From: Aquimarina sp. MAR_2010_214
GTDB lineage: Bacteria; Bacteroidota; Bacteroidia; Flavobacteriales; Flavobacteriaceae
Assembly: GCF_002846555.1 (NCBI RefSeq)
Contig: NZ_PJMS01000001.1
Coordinates: 4,262,501-4,326,500, forward strand
Length of the DNA stretch: 64,000 nt
Direction of reading: 5' to 3'
The translations under genes were made by a program, and so were the position numbers. The notes beneath the pieces were generated by a model that was not told where the DNA came from, made no database searches, and saw only the letters and a program-made list of their open reading frames with translations. Shown here in pieces: positions 43,670 through 54,800 of the stretch (position 1 is its first letter; each line of letters begins with the position of its first letter).

Positions 43670-44902
43670 TTATAAATATATCATCGCTTGAAGGGTAACA
43701 TAGCCTTGAGCATCGTTATCCCCATATTTTGTATTTAGATACTCCAGCGTTAATTTTGAGTTGTGACCACTGAAATAAGCATTTGCACCAACACCAAAAG
43801 TTGTTGCATTATCGTCTATCGCATCTATTGATCGTAAATTAAATGAAGCATACGGTTGAAATTTGATTTTTTTGTTATCATTAGGAATAACATATCCCGC
43901 ATGACCATAAATCATAGAACCCGTTTCATAGGTTTGTCCTAAGGTATAATTTTTTCCGTAATCATTATTCTGATAAGTTGCATAGGCCGTTATGGCCGAG
44001 CCGTTATCGCCTAGAGGTGCATCATAAAAAGCATCTACTGCAAATATTGCAACATCTTCACCTTCAATTCCTCCTGCGTCATTGGCTATAGCACTTCCGT
44101 CGGGGTGATAAAAGAATCCTGCTCCAACATTAAACACCTTCTTTCCGCCAAGGTACGATCCCACTTTATACGGTAAGAAGTTAGATTCCTGATCCATAAA
44201 ATGATAATCAAAATACCCGGCAAAATTCTTTCCGGCATCCTTAGATCCCAACAACCTTCTTCCTGCGTATACGGCAGGTCCATTAAGAACAGGATCTGTT
44301 CCTTCCTGAAGATTATTGGTTCCAGATTCATTTACAGCTACTCGATATTGAAGTTTTCCGAAGGATCCTTTTGCATAGATACCGATATGACGAGCAAATT
44401 GATCTGACAACCCGATGGTTGCCCATGACTGTCTATTATTATCAAGAGTCATCATATTAAGCGTACTTTGATTATTTAGACGAGAGATTCCGTTCCAATA
44501 ATGGAGTCCACCTCCAATTGCATGTTTTGTTCCAAGACTATATTGTATCCAAACATCATGAAAAAATAGTTGAGATCTATCCCCAGTACCTATTGGGCTT
44601 TGGTTATCTCCATTAAGGCTGTTTAGACCAAAATGTGTAAGAATTAAAAAATCCTTATTGATCTGTGCGTAGGTAAGAATCCTCGCTCTTCGAACACTAA
44701 AATTTGTCTTGCTAACATCATCAGGCACATCATCCTGATATCTTGCCCAAACCTGAGCCCAGGAAATTATCCTAAAGTATTTTGATCCCTCTTCATTGAG
44801 TTTTACTTTAAGTCCTCCTGTGTAGTCTGGCGAACCCTGTGAGTACGTAAACTGTGTGGCAAAAAAAACTAGCCCCAACAGTACTATCAATTGTTTTCTC
44901 AT
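43670..44902 (-). CDS. Outer-membrane porin (OprO/OprP-like)
   Basis: The 410-aa protein has a signal peptide (about 1-21, cleavage after FTYSQ) and a 16-strand-type barrel (RISWAQVWARYQDDVP, LILTHFGLNSLN, AYATYQNNDYGKNYTLG). The last residue pattern YVTLQAMIYL lacks a terminal Phe. It is first in the porin-DUF4212-symporter operon and probably passes small anions such as acetate through the outer membrane. Specificity is not determinable from sequence. Confidence 0.82.
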   Translation of the reverse strand: MRKQLIVLLGLVFFATQFTYSQGSPDYTGGLKVKLNEEGSKYFRIISWAQVWARYQDDVPDDVSKTNFSVRRARILTYAQINKDFLILTHFGLNSLNGDNQSPIGTGDRSQLFFHDVWIQYSLGTKHAIGGGLHYWNGISRLNNQSTLNMMTLDNNRQSWATIGLSDQFARHIGIYAKGSFGKLQYRVAVNESGTNNLQEGTDPVLNGPAVYAGRRLLGSKDAGKNFAGYFDYHFMDQESNFLPYKVGSYLGGKKVFNVGAGFFYHPDGSAIANDAGGIEGEDVAIFAVDAFYDAPLGDNGSAITAYATYQNNDYGKNYTLGQTYETGSMIYGHAGYVIPNDNKKIKFQPYASFNLRSIDAIDDNATTFGVGANAYFSGHNSKLTLEYLNTKYGDNDAQGYVTLQAMIYL

Positions 44903-45013
44903 CGAATTTTAAAGATTAAGATTAGTAATAAATTAATTCTGTGTGTTGCACGAATCTCTAAAAAACTAGTAGTTAAGAAAAAATTAATATACCTATTTGG
45001 TAATTTACTATAC

Positions 45014-45433
45014 TTAATCTCTAAATCGTTCCCATTTAATTAACATGAATTTATCTCCCAATTCTGTAATAATAACTCCTGCACCTTTTATATTTTCTGT
45101 AGATTGAAAATAGCTTGCCAGCTCAGATGAATTCAAGATTTTGTAGGTTGGATGGTATTGAGAATTATAGGGGCGTTTGATATTATATTTCTTTACCCAA
45201 TTCATGATACTTACATGAGATATTCCTAATATTCGTTCTATCTCACGGTAGGTTAATCCTTCGAGGTATAGCTGTAGTGCTTTATTTACATAATAATCAT
45301 CTATTTTCTTTCCTAATTTGTTTACTGTGAAGTAATAATTGCATTTTTTACACCTATAGCGCTGTCTATTATTAACGACTCCACTTTTAACATAATCTTG
45401 AGAACTACAGTTAGGACAGGTATCAATATTCAT
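45014..45433 (-). CDS. Transposase-derived zinc-ribbon/HTH protein
   Basis: The 139-aa protein begins with an IS1/IS1595-type zinc ribbon (Cys6, Cys9, Cys28, Cys31: CPNCSSQDYVKSG...YRCKKC) and a helix-turn-helix (LTYREIERILGISHVSIMNW). Instead of a catalytic DDE domain it has a ~50-residue tail (SELASYFQSTENIKGAGVII). No inverted repeats flank it. It is intact and complete, which suggests a domesticated DNA-binding protein instead of a dead IS. It sits upstream of and in line with the porin-symporter operon and may regulate it. That role is inference. Confidence 0.75.
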   Translation of the reverse strand: MNIDTCPNCSSQDYVKSGVVNNRQRYRCKKCNYYFTVNKLGKKIDDYYVNKALQLYLEGLTYREIERILGISHVSIMNWVKKYNIKRPYNSQYHPTYKILNSSELASYFQSTENIKGAGVIITELGDKFMLIKWERFRD

Positions 45434-45582
45434 GTATATCTATTTTGCATAAATATATCAATTTAGCAATAAAAATATATTAATTATTTAATATTAATTA
45501 TATAAAAACATAACTCTTATAGCATTTTTATTGAACATATTGTTCTATTTTGCTATTATTAATATAGAATTCAAAAACACCT

Positions 45583-46134
45583 ATGGCAGATGAATTGATA
45601 GATATACTAGATAAAGCTGGGAGATTTACCGGAGAAATACGATTAAAATCGGAAGCACATCGATTAGGATTATATCATGGTAGTGTTCATATTTGGTTCT
45701 TTACAAATCAAGGAGAAATCGTATTACAAAAACGGGCAGATGATAAAGATACGTATCCCGGTTTATGGGATATTTCTGTAGCTGGTCATATTGGTGCAGG
45801 AGAAACGCCAGAAGATTCAGCTATTCGAGAGATTAAAGAAGAAATTGGTTTGTCTGTAACCAAAGATGGTCTAAAATTTATTGGAACATATGTAGCAAAA
45901 AAAACACCCCAACCTGACCTTTTTGATAATGAATTTCATCATATTTATCTTTCACGCCTCGATGTTTCTATAAAAACGCTAACCCTTCAAAAAGAAGAAG
46001 TATCTGATATCACTCTCATACCTATTGACAACTTTCAAGATATTCTCCAAAACCCTATTAAAAGAAAGAATTATGTTCCTCATGATAAAGCATATTATAG
46101 TTTTATTCTTAAGGAAATCACAAATCAATTATAG
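45583..46134 (+). CDS. NUDIX hydrolase (IPP isomerase-like)
   Basis: The 183-aa protein has the Nudix box GAGETPEDSAIREIKEEIG (about residues 69-87) and an N-terminal LIDILDKAGRFTGEIRLKSE similar to YfcD/IDI-type hydrolases. HRLGLYHGSVHIWFF and LWDISVAGH are characteristic. It is probably a pyrophosphohydrolase; true isopentenyl isomerase activity is unlikely without its catalytic Cys context. Divergent from the Zn-ribbon gene (149 bp). Confidence 0.88.
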   Translation: MADELIDILDKAGRFTGEIRLKSEAHRLGLYHGSVHIWFFTNQGEIVLQKRADDKDTYPGLWDISVAGHIGAGETPEDSAIREIKEEIGLSVTKDGLKFIGTYVAKKTPQPDLFDNEFHHIYLSRLDVSIKTLTLQKEEVSDITLIPIDNFQDILQNPIKRKNYVPHDKAYYSFILKEITNQL

Positions 46135-46190
46135 TAATACATCTATTACAACTAACTATTGTAACTTCATACTTTACTATTTAATTATAG

Positions 46191-46198
46191 TAATTTTG
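46191..46198 (+). promoter_or_regulatory. -7 box of dps promoter
   Basis: TAATTTTG matches TAnnTTTG exactly, 33 bp before the dps start codon. No good -33 TTTG at the right distance is visible, so activation by a regulator would be plausible. Confidence 0.4.
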
Positions 46199-46230
46199 TA
46201 TTGAAATTAAAAAATCAATAGATAAAAACT

Positions 46231-46683
46231 ATGAATACTTCAACTACAAAAACAATAGAGGCTTTAAATATATTATTAGCAGATTATCATATGCACTATC
46301 AAAAGCTTAGAAATTTTCATTGGAATATCACAGGGCCTCATTTTTTTGAACTTCATGTAAAATTTGAAGAATTTTATGAAGATGCAAAATTAAAAATAGA
46401 TGAAATCGCCGAAAGAATACTTACCTTAAGAGGAAAACCTGTTAGCAATTTTAGTGCTTACTTAAAACTTTCTAATATTAAGGAAGCAGATACTACACTT
46501 GCAGATCATGAAATGGTTACTACTATTCTAGAGGATCATAAAGCTCTTCTTAATCAATTAAAAATAGTAACCACTGCGGCAGAAGATGCCAAAGATGATG
46601 GAACACTTGATATTACAGGCACTTATATCGGAGAATTAGAAAAAACAAGCTGGATGCTTAATGCGTGGAATCAAAAAAGTTAA
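46231..46683 (+). CDS. dps: Dps-family ferritin-like DNA-protection protein
   Basis: The 150-aa four-helix-bundle protein has ferroxidase motif residues in YHMHYQKLRNFHWNITGPHF and LHVKFEEFYEDAKLKIDEIA (His, Asp and Glu ligands) and RILTLRGKPVSNF. Dps dodecamers oxidise Fe(II) with peroxide and shield DNA. The length is typical. The following gene's ATG lies 23 bp inside its 3' end. Confidence 0.93.
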   Translation: MNTSTTKTIEALNILLADYHMHYQKLRNFHWNITGPHFFELHVKFEEFYEDAKLKIDEIAERILTLRGKPVSNFSAYLKLSNIKEADTTLADHEMVTTILEDHKALLNQLKIVTTAAEDAKDDGTLDITGTYIGELEKTSWMLNAWNQKS

Positions 46684-47536
46684 AATAGTAAAACTCTCTT
46701 ATCTTATCCTTTTGATGACGGTATCTGCTAGTTGTCAAAAGGATAAGCATACCAATTTGGTAAAGGTTAATACCTTACCTAATATTCTTAATGAAATATC
46801 AGGTATTACCATGCTATCGGATCATAATGTATATGCTATAAATGATTCTGGTAATAGCAATGTTTTGTTTTGCTTAAATCAAAAAGGAAAAATAGTACGT
46901 AAAATCAAAATCTCAGGAGCTAAAAATATAGATTGGGAAGATCTTGCTCATGATCAAGAAGACAATATTTATATTGGTGATTTTGGAAATAATAGTAACG
47001 ATAGAAAAGATTTGGTTATCTATAAAGTTTCAGGAATTCTATCGAATGCTATTGTTGCCTCAAAAATTGAATTCATTTTTGAAGATCAAAAGAAATTTCC
47101 ACCTAAGAAGAAAAGGTTAAATTTTGATGTTGAAGCTTTTATACACTTAAATGGCAATCTATACTTATTTACTAAAAACAGAGGGAAAAAATCAAAAGCA
47201 ATAACTAAATTATATCGAGTTTCTGCTACACCAGGAAAATACATAGCTAAACTAATTAGTAAATATGAAACCTGTAAAAATTATTCTAATTGTCTTATTA
47301 CCGGAGCCACAATTAATAAATCTGAAGACCAAATTGCACTTCTCACACATAACAAGGTAATCTTACTCAGTAGTTTTAAAGGTGATAACCTGTTTGATGG
47401 GATTATTCAAAAAATAGCATTAAAGCATAATTCTCAAAAAGAAGGAATTTGTTTTAAAAACGATTCTACCCTCTTTATTACCGATGAAAAACAAGGTCAT
47501 AAAAAAGCTACTTTATTTAAGTATATACTTAAATAA
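46661..47536 (+). CDS. Lipoprotein, beta-propeller-like
   Basis: The 291-aa protein has a lipoprotein signal (SASC, Cys25). The body has repeated strand-turn motifs (ISGITMLSDHNVYAINDSGN, AHDQEDNIYIGDFGNNSNDR, EAFIHLNGNLYLFTKNRG) like six-bladed SdiA-regulated/YjiK-type propellers. It starts inside the dps 3' end, so translational coupling is likely. Function unknown. Confidence 0.75.
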   Translation: MRGIKKVKIVKLSYLILLMTVSASCQKDKHTNLVKVNTLPNILNEISGITMLSDHNVYAINDSGNSNVLFCLNQKGKIVRKIKISGAKNIDWEDLAHDQEDNIYIGDFGNNSNDRKDLVIYKVSGILSNAIVASKIEFIFEDQKKFPPKKKRLNFDVEAFIHLNGNLYLFTKNRGKKSKAITKLYRVSATPGKYIAKLISKYETCKNYSNCLITGATINKSEDQIALLTHNKVILLSSFKGDNLFDGIIQKIALKHNSQKEGICFKNDSTLFITDEKQGHKKATLFKYILK

Positions 47537-48013
47537 GGTAACATTTTGGTGTCGAGTAGACAAAGGGCATTTAAGCGATAAAACTTTTCGTTTATACCCT
47601 TCTTTACGCATTCCTACTTTTTCGAGAATCCTAGAATCCAATATTCACGGTGGCACACCTTGCTTCTATTCTACGTAAATCAAGTTCGTCAAAAACCAAA
47701 CTTCAAAATCTCGGTTAATCCTTCTATAGATTCTCCTTCAATTACTTTAGGTTACCTCAATATTGATTGAGATTCCTAATACATCATATTGATGGGTTTA
47801 CCCCTTTTTGATTCTGGCGAAGGATATGAAAATTGAGTAAAAAAGGCATTTTTATAGCGAATTAAAAAAAGTTTAAACTTCACATATTACAGAGGGAGAA
47901 AAACGTATAGAGGTCAGTATTTAAATACTGACCTCTATTAAATTTATTATGTTCTGGTATTTCAGAAGTTAAAATAAGAATCCCTTAGATAATCAGGATC
48001 TTACGATCAAAAC
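47537..48013. other. Gap with terminator and flanking repeat
   Basis: No gene is supported. It holds the sequence AGCGAATTAAAAAAAGT (within 47836-47873), repeated at 50767-50804 on the other side of the protease gene, and the palindromic terminator at 47908. The region 47560-47700 is not recognisable. Confidence 0.4.
47908..47937 (-). terminator. Palindromic terminator-like hairpin
   Basis: This is a perfect 30-bp palindrome with half-site TAGAGGTCAGTATTT. The tract TTAAATTT follows on the plus strand. It lies between the converging lipoprotein and protease genes and could end both transcripts. The T-run is weak. Confidence 0.6.
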
Positions 48014-50649
48014 TTATTCTATTACAACAGTTTTTGATAATTTTTTTGACCCCAAAATTACCTGCACTTGATAAAACCCTGAAGGAAGCCCTGATAAATT
48101 AACTTTTGTTTTACTTGAAGTCATTTTTTGTTTTTTTACTATTACACCATTGGAGTTAATAAGAGTTATTTGAGCCCCTATTAGTTTAGATGAAATAACA
48201 AATTGTTCTGGAGTTGGATTTGGATAAATAATGATATCGTCTATGGATTCAGTGATTAATCCAGATTTTGATCCTTTGATATTCACCGCATAATCCTCAA
48301 CCTCTCCATAACCACTTGTCCCACAAGGAACTCTACTACTATTATTATAAGAAACTCTAATACGCATACCTGTAGTTCCTATAGATGCTCCTGATGGTAC
48401 TGGAATTGAAATCGAAGCTGCTGAGGCGCTACTTTTTGATAATAAATATTGTTCACCTGCATCTTCAAAATCACCATCAATATTCCAATCAATCCATGCT
48501 GTTACTTCATTCTCATTACCATAGGGTTGACCAATAACTACCGATAATGCATAACTATTATTCTTAGCAACATCTGTAGATATATTTGTATAATCATGAT
48601 AAGAATCTCTAGCTGAACTATTATCTATTGTTCCAAATTTAACCTTTGCAATATGCTCAGGCCCATTTGTAGCTTCTGCCGCACAATAAGTCGGTGGTGT
48701 TCCTCCACCAGTATTAGGATCTGTTGTAACTGTTAATACATTACTTGCTCCTGATACATTACCTGCTGCATCTTTAGCTTTGATGGTAAAATCATAACTT
48801 GTATTTGGCGTTAATCCTGATATTGTTGTTGTGGTACCATTTACCGAAGTAGAAAGGTTACTCCCGTTGTAAATATCATACGCTGTTACACCTACATTGT
48901 CTGTTGAGGCTGTCCAACTTAAACTTACACTAGTTTTAGTTTTTCCAGTAGAGACCAGATTAGATGGTGCTGTTGGTGCTTCAGAATCAGAACCAGAACC
49001 ATTCTGAGCCAATAAAACTGCTTGATGCGCATCAATCAAACCATACCCCATCTGATTATTCCAAGTTCCATTTGGACGCCCTCCTGCAGTAGCATATGTA
49101 TATGTTCCTACTTTCTGAGCGGATTTCTCGATAATATTATTTACCTCACTATATGTTAAGTTTGGATTAACGCTTAATATTAGTGTTGCTACTCCTGCTA
49201 CTACTGGACATGCTGATGAAGTTCCGTTAAAAGTTTGCGTATAATCAGATGTAGAATATCCATTTGACCCCTGTCTATCTGTAGTTGGCATTTTTACTCC
49301 AGGAGCTACAATATCTAATTGGCTACCATAACAACTCCCCCACTGACTCTCTCCATCACAGGAGTTTGGGTTTTTACGTTCTGCGCAAGGGCTCATTGCT
49401 CCTACTATTAATAAATCTGGATTACTATTTCCTGGGTATCGAATATTTGTATTATTCTCATTACCCGCAGCAAAAACAATGACACAACCTTTTCCTCCTC
49501 TACCCTTAGTTAACGTATTTGTTATAGCATTATCTATAATGCTCGATGGCGCATATCCTCCCAAGAATTACTAATCACATCTGCTCCATTTTTCCATGCC
49601 CAATTAAAACCACTTGCTAATTGAGACGGGCTATCAGAAGATACAAGATTGATACTAATCGATATTAATTTTGAAGTAGGTGCAACACCCGAAATTCCTA
49701 AATTATTATCTTTAACTGCTCCTATAATACCTGCGCAAGCAGTTCCATGACTTCCTCTTACTGTAGCTGGGGATGTTCCGTTATTAGCATCAAACCCTGT
49801 TCCGTGAACATTAGCTTGTAAATCTGGATGATTCATTTCTAACCCATGATCATACACAGCTGTTTTGATACTTGGATCTCCGGTAGTTATGCTCCAAGCT
49901 TCCTCCATGTTGATATCAATTCCTGATGTTCCTCCATTCTGCCCTGTATTATTTAAAGACCACTGGTTATTATAGTAAGTATCATTCGAAGTTGCTATAT
50001 TGTGATACATGAAAGCTGGTTCTGTACTCTCAAACCAACCTGTTTCATAAAAAATGTTAGCAAGCTGTAATGAATTTAATTTATTTTTGGATTTTACAGA
50101 AAGTGTAAACCAAAGCGGCATGTGCTTATCATGACCTAATACTTCTAGATTCATCTCTTTTGCTTTTTTATAGAGAATATCAATGTCGTTTTTATCTTTA
50201 AGTTTTACATAGAAATTATTTGACAGCCCTAAGTCTCCTCCACTCTTTGTTGTATATGTCGGAGAAGCCATTAAAATATTAGGTAATTTCTTATAAGATT
50301 CGATCTCTTTATAATAATCTGCTATAGTCATATTTTTGCTTGTAGACACTTCCATATAATAGCTTTTTACAGCTTTCTTAGAAGTTGCTTTAGCATCTAA
50401 TGAAACTACAGTAGCTCTTGAATTATCTTCAATTATTTCTGTTATTTTTATTGAATTACTACGCAAAGATTTAAAAGAGTTAATAGAATTTTCTCCCTCA
50501 AATGAAATAGAAATAGTTCTAGTATCTATATCTAAAAAGAATTTTTCTCCTTTGTAGTAATAGAAATTATCTGATTGTTTTTGTCCAAAGACACTTACTG
50601 TAAAAAACAGTAACATCAATGGTGCTATTTTATATATTATGTTTTGCAT
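48014..50649 (-). pseudogene. S8 serine protease with T9SS sorting domain, single-base frameshift
   Basis: Two open frames make one protein. The upstream part (49534-50649) has a signal peptide (1-22), propeptide, catalytic Asp267 (TAVYDHGLE) and His301 (GSHGTACAG) and reads ...DVISNSW. The downstream part (to 48014) resumes as GGYAPSSIIDNAI, with oxyanion Asn in VFAAGNEN, Ser in FNGTSSACPVVAG, a fibronectin III domain, a GEVED domain and a C-terminal T9SS signal (IIYPNPTPEQF to SKTVVIE). The break is at a G run of three (49560-49562) where four would restore TGG-GGA-GGA. Total about 870 aa, secreted by T9SS. It may be a real mutation or a sequencing error. Confidence 0.9.
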
Positions 50650-51837
50650 GATGTTTGTTTGTTAAATTATTATTGAAGTAGTTTAAACTTTTTTAATTCT
50701 ATACAAAAAAACAGTGTTTTTGACACTTCATAGCACTGCTATAAAGTGAGAAAAAGAAAGGGATTAAGTAAAAAAAGATATTTTTTACAGCGAATTAAAA
50801 AAAGTCAAATCACTTCATTCAAAAATAGATGCCTATTTTTAAATAAATATGTTTTATTTTTTGGTAAGACGAGAATTAAACGTAATGATACGCTTATCTA
50901 AATTATCTATAAAGCTAATTCCACTATTTTCAAAAGTAGTTTTATACTCTATTCAGCCAAATGGATATCGTGTTTATCCATTTCTTATTCGCAACTATAA
51001 AAGAAGAGAGAAAAGACTGTTAGTGTGCTTAAAATTTTCAGTTGAGTTTTCATTATTGTTTGATTTTTTGTGTTAAACTTATTTGTTTGTTTAAATTAAA
51101 ATGTTGAGCTCTTATTAAAATTTGTTATTCAAAAGTAGAGATTAATTCAAATAAACAAATACGGCAAACACGTAATAAACAGATAGTTATGACTCTATTG
51201 TCATTATTGAATCAGGTAAATTACCTTTGATTTCCAATAACGCAACACTATTGCGTTATTGGAAATCAAAGGGTTAAACTAAAAAGAAGAATGTCGAAAT
51301 TGGAGAAAATTTCAGAAGAAAAAACCAATACTGATTTAATCAAATTCAACCCTATTTAACACTAAATTAACTTTTAATTAACAAATCAACAAATCTTATT
51401 AGCAATAAATCAGTGCTATTTTGACGATATTGTAATTAACAAATCGATATTATATTAAAGTTTATGATCATTTATTTATACATTGAAACAAAAAAAACAT
51501 TGTTCAACACTTTTTATACTAATGCTATTTGTGGTAGATCCTCATTTGTCTTCACGGGAACTTTTACCTATTTATAGAGAAGGTAATCGGAGTCATTTAC
51601 AAATAGAAATAAGCAATAGTATTTACAGTAACTTTTACTTCACGAGAATGATTTTTACCTTTTAACGTAATTTTAGAATCTTGAGTTTGTGTTCCTGTGC
51701 CTACATTGGCATTTTATAAATAAAAACGTATTTTAATTAGGGAGTCCCTTCCTGTACATAGCATATCCTATCGTTGTAGAACTATTTTATAGGAGGGTAA
51801 TTTCAAGTATAAGAAGTTTTTTAAATACTGTAGAATC
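50650..51837. other. 1.2-kb intergenic region
   Basis: The only notable items are the AGCGAATTAAAAAAAGT-containing repeat (50767-50804) and the strong hairpin at 51224. Open frames at 50849 and 51483 (TTG start, MKQKKHCSTLFILMLF) have no family resemblance or ribosome-binding context. I do not call them. Confidence 0.45.
51224..51272. repeat. 22-bp perfect inverted repeat
   Basis: Arms at 51224-51245 and 51251-51272 are exact reverse complements (core CCAATAACGCAA/TTGCGTTATTGG) with a 5-nt loop CACTA. There is no T-run on either side, so it is not a standard terminator. It could extrude as a cruciform, bind a dimeric protein or be a MITE end. Confidence 0.9.
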
Positions 51838-54800
51838 CTATAAACTCATCCCAAAACCAAATGTAAATCGCAGCCCTTCATCACTAGAGAATAACCCTAA
51901 CTGTCCTCCGATAGCATCCATAGCATTAAGCCATACACCACCACCTACAGAGTCATGCCATCGATCAGAATCTTCACTATCTAACCATACTCTCCCAATA
52001 TCATAGCCTCCAAAAACTCCTAATTGTAGCGGTAATAAACCTGTTTTAAATGTATTAAAGCTATATCTTAAATCTCCACTAAATGCCAATGCGCTTTCAC
52101 CAGTAAAACGTTCTTCTCTATATCCTCTCAATCCTTTAGTTCCCCCTAAATTGGCTCCTTGATAAAACTCGAAACCCTCTCCAATATTGATTTCTGCAAT
52201 TACATCTGTTTTGAGCACTAGTTTTCGATCTCGAGTAATCGAATTATAAAAACCTAATCTTGGATAAATATATCCATATGTCCTATCCGTTTCTTCTACA
52301 TTAGTTCTCACTCCTGTTTGTAATTTAAACAACATTCCTCTGCTAGGATTAATGTCATTATCATAACTTTCGAATTTATACATCAAGTCCAGATTTGTAA
52401 AATACTTTCTTTCGAAAAAAACAGGATCTATAGTTACAAAACCCAAGCCGGATGTAATGAATCTATCTTGTGTATCCTGCACCTCTATCCCTTCAAATGT
52501 TGTTTTTATTGAAAATTCGCTACCATAATTATTTCGTTTAGAAACCCCTAATCCAAACGACCAGATGCCCATCTTTACTCTATTGTAATCTAAGTCCAAC
52601 TCCTCATCCGGATTAAAAGTACTGTTTCCGAATCCAAAAAAGTTTTGTGCAAAATTCTCACTTGTATATACAGCATCAATAAGGAAATTCCAGTTACCTA
52701 ATGCTTTTACAAATTCTCCTGAGTATGATAAATCATAACCTTTTGTCTGAAAATAGTATGCTGCCCTAATTCTATGTTTACTATGATATGGATTATTTTT
52801 AAACCCATTTACCGTATACACATCTGTTACATTTATATTAATTCCGTCATCCGGATTAAAGCCAATAAATGGAGTTACTGTATTGGTTTTGCCGACATAC
52901 CTATTGTAATCATAAACATTATAATCATAGATATTACTTAATATAAATTTTGCTCCGCCTTTTTTCTCTATCGTATTAGGTTTTGATTTATGATCATAGA
53001 TTTTTATTTTCCTTCCATTTTCTATTGCATAGGTATCATTATTCTGACCTCCAATAATTCGAATTTTTATGAGATTACTTCCTTTTCCTTTTACAACAAA
53101 TCGATCGTCATCATCTAATCCATAAATCCAAATTTCTTTAGTTTCTTTGGCTGTAAAGTTTCTACTACTATATGGTTTTTGTTTTTCATCTCCTTTTATT
53201 CTCGAAATCTCTATTGTTGTCTTCCCTCCTTCTTCTCTAAATATTTCAAAAAGATCATCTTTATCTGTTCCCTTAATAATGACATGTTTTGAAAGATATT
53301 TATAGTAGCGATTAGCGATATCTTCAATATTATCTCTTCTATGTTTAAGGTTTTCTTTTATTTGTTCTATTGTCTCATCCTGAAGGTTATTCGGGAGATT
53401 AGTAAATGCTTTTTCAATTGCGGCATCAGAAAGATTCTCTTTGATATATGCTGCTTGTTCTATCCATATATCTTTCCCTGAGTTCTGCGTTAATGTTCTA
53501 TCTAGTGGTAGTCCTGATTGATTAATCCACCTCACTTTTTTAAGTTCTCCATCATATACCTGAAACTTACGTGCTAATGGAACCACAAATTTTATGACAT
53601 CCAAAAGTATTCCATCATAATTAGAAAAAACCTGATCTCTATCTCTAGGGATGGGTCTATACTCTTTACCTTTTTTAGTATCAAAACGAGCCCATCTCCA
53701 TTGATCAGAATGACGATCCCAATCTCCTAAGATCATATCAAAAAGCCTAGTTCTTATATAGTGCTCTTCGTCCATTTGGTATTTTTCGTCTTTCCTAAGT
53801 CTACTTAAGAGATCATCTGTGCTTTCGATATCTTCAGGTTTTCCAAAAGTAACTTCGTTTTCATATTCTTTACCCGGTCGTTCTTCTAGAAAATATATCT
53901 CATCACCAAAACTCTCATTGTATTTCCCCAATGCAGGGTGCTTCGGGATGTAATACAACTTCGGATTTGCATGATATACTCCTATAGCATCTGCCATTGT
54001 ACCAACAGCTAAAAATGCATAAGGATAGCTAGACGTATAGAAATCAGAAAGGATATCTTCTGTAAACGTATCATTAAACCTGTCTTCGAGATGTGTATAT
54101 TTAAATACTCCTTTCTGCAAAAACTGCGTAACACTTTTACGCATTGCTCTAAGGCTATACCTCTTTCCTTCTTTATCAATTAGACGTAGAGATCTTGTCA
54201 CTTGTCCTCCTCCCTGTCTATCAACAGTGAAACCTCCCATCAAGGTATCTAAAGTAGCCACAGGAACTTTTATATCTGTTCCGTACACATATCTATAATG
54301 ATCACCCCACATCGATTGATACAGTTTTGATTTTTTTACTTCACCTTTAGTATAAATTGAAGCTGAAACTTCTGATTCAAAAGAATTTTTAACAGCGCTA
54401 AAATCAAATTCTTTTTCCTTTTGGTGAACCTTGGTTTGATACACTAGTTTTGGATGACCATTATCGTTTCCAAAGAAGCGAACATTAGAAGAACCATCTT
54501 TATAGATATCTAATATTGCAAAGCCTTGTCCCGGATATGCAAACAGCCCATCTTTCCCTAAAGAAATTGATGAAACTTTGGATCCAGAACCTGATACAAT
54601 TTGTTTTAACCCATCGTTATCAATATACTGCAAGGAATGTTCATGACCAGAAACAAAAACTACCCTGTCCAAATCTCTTGTCATTGTTGATAGTCTCCTC
54701 ATTAATTTATTATAATGAACATTAGACAAATCTTGTGTAGAAATTCCTCCTTGTGATCGTATCTGAACGGCCAACGAACCCAATATCGGTAGGGGTATTT

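Noticed and set aside
45014..45433. Truncated IS1 element
   Set aside because: Frame is intact with its own tail, and no inverted repeats or target duplication flank it.
51483..51665. 60-codon TTG-started frame with a hydrophobic start
   Set aside because: No upstream signals, no conserved pattern; noise in an AT-rich gap is more likely.
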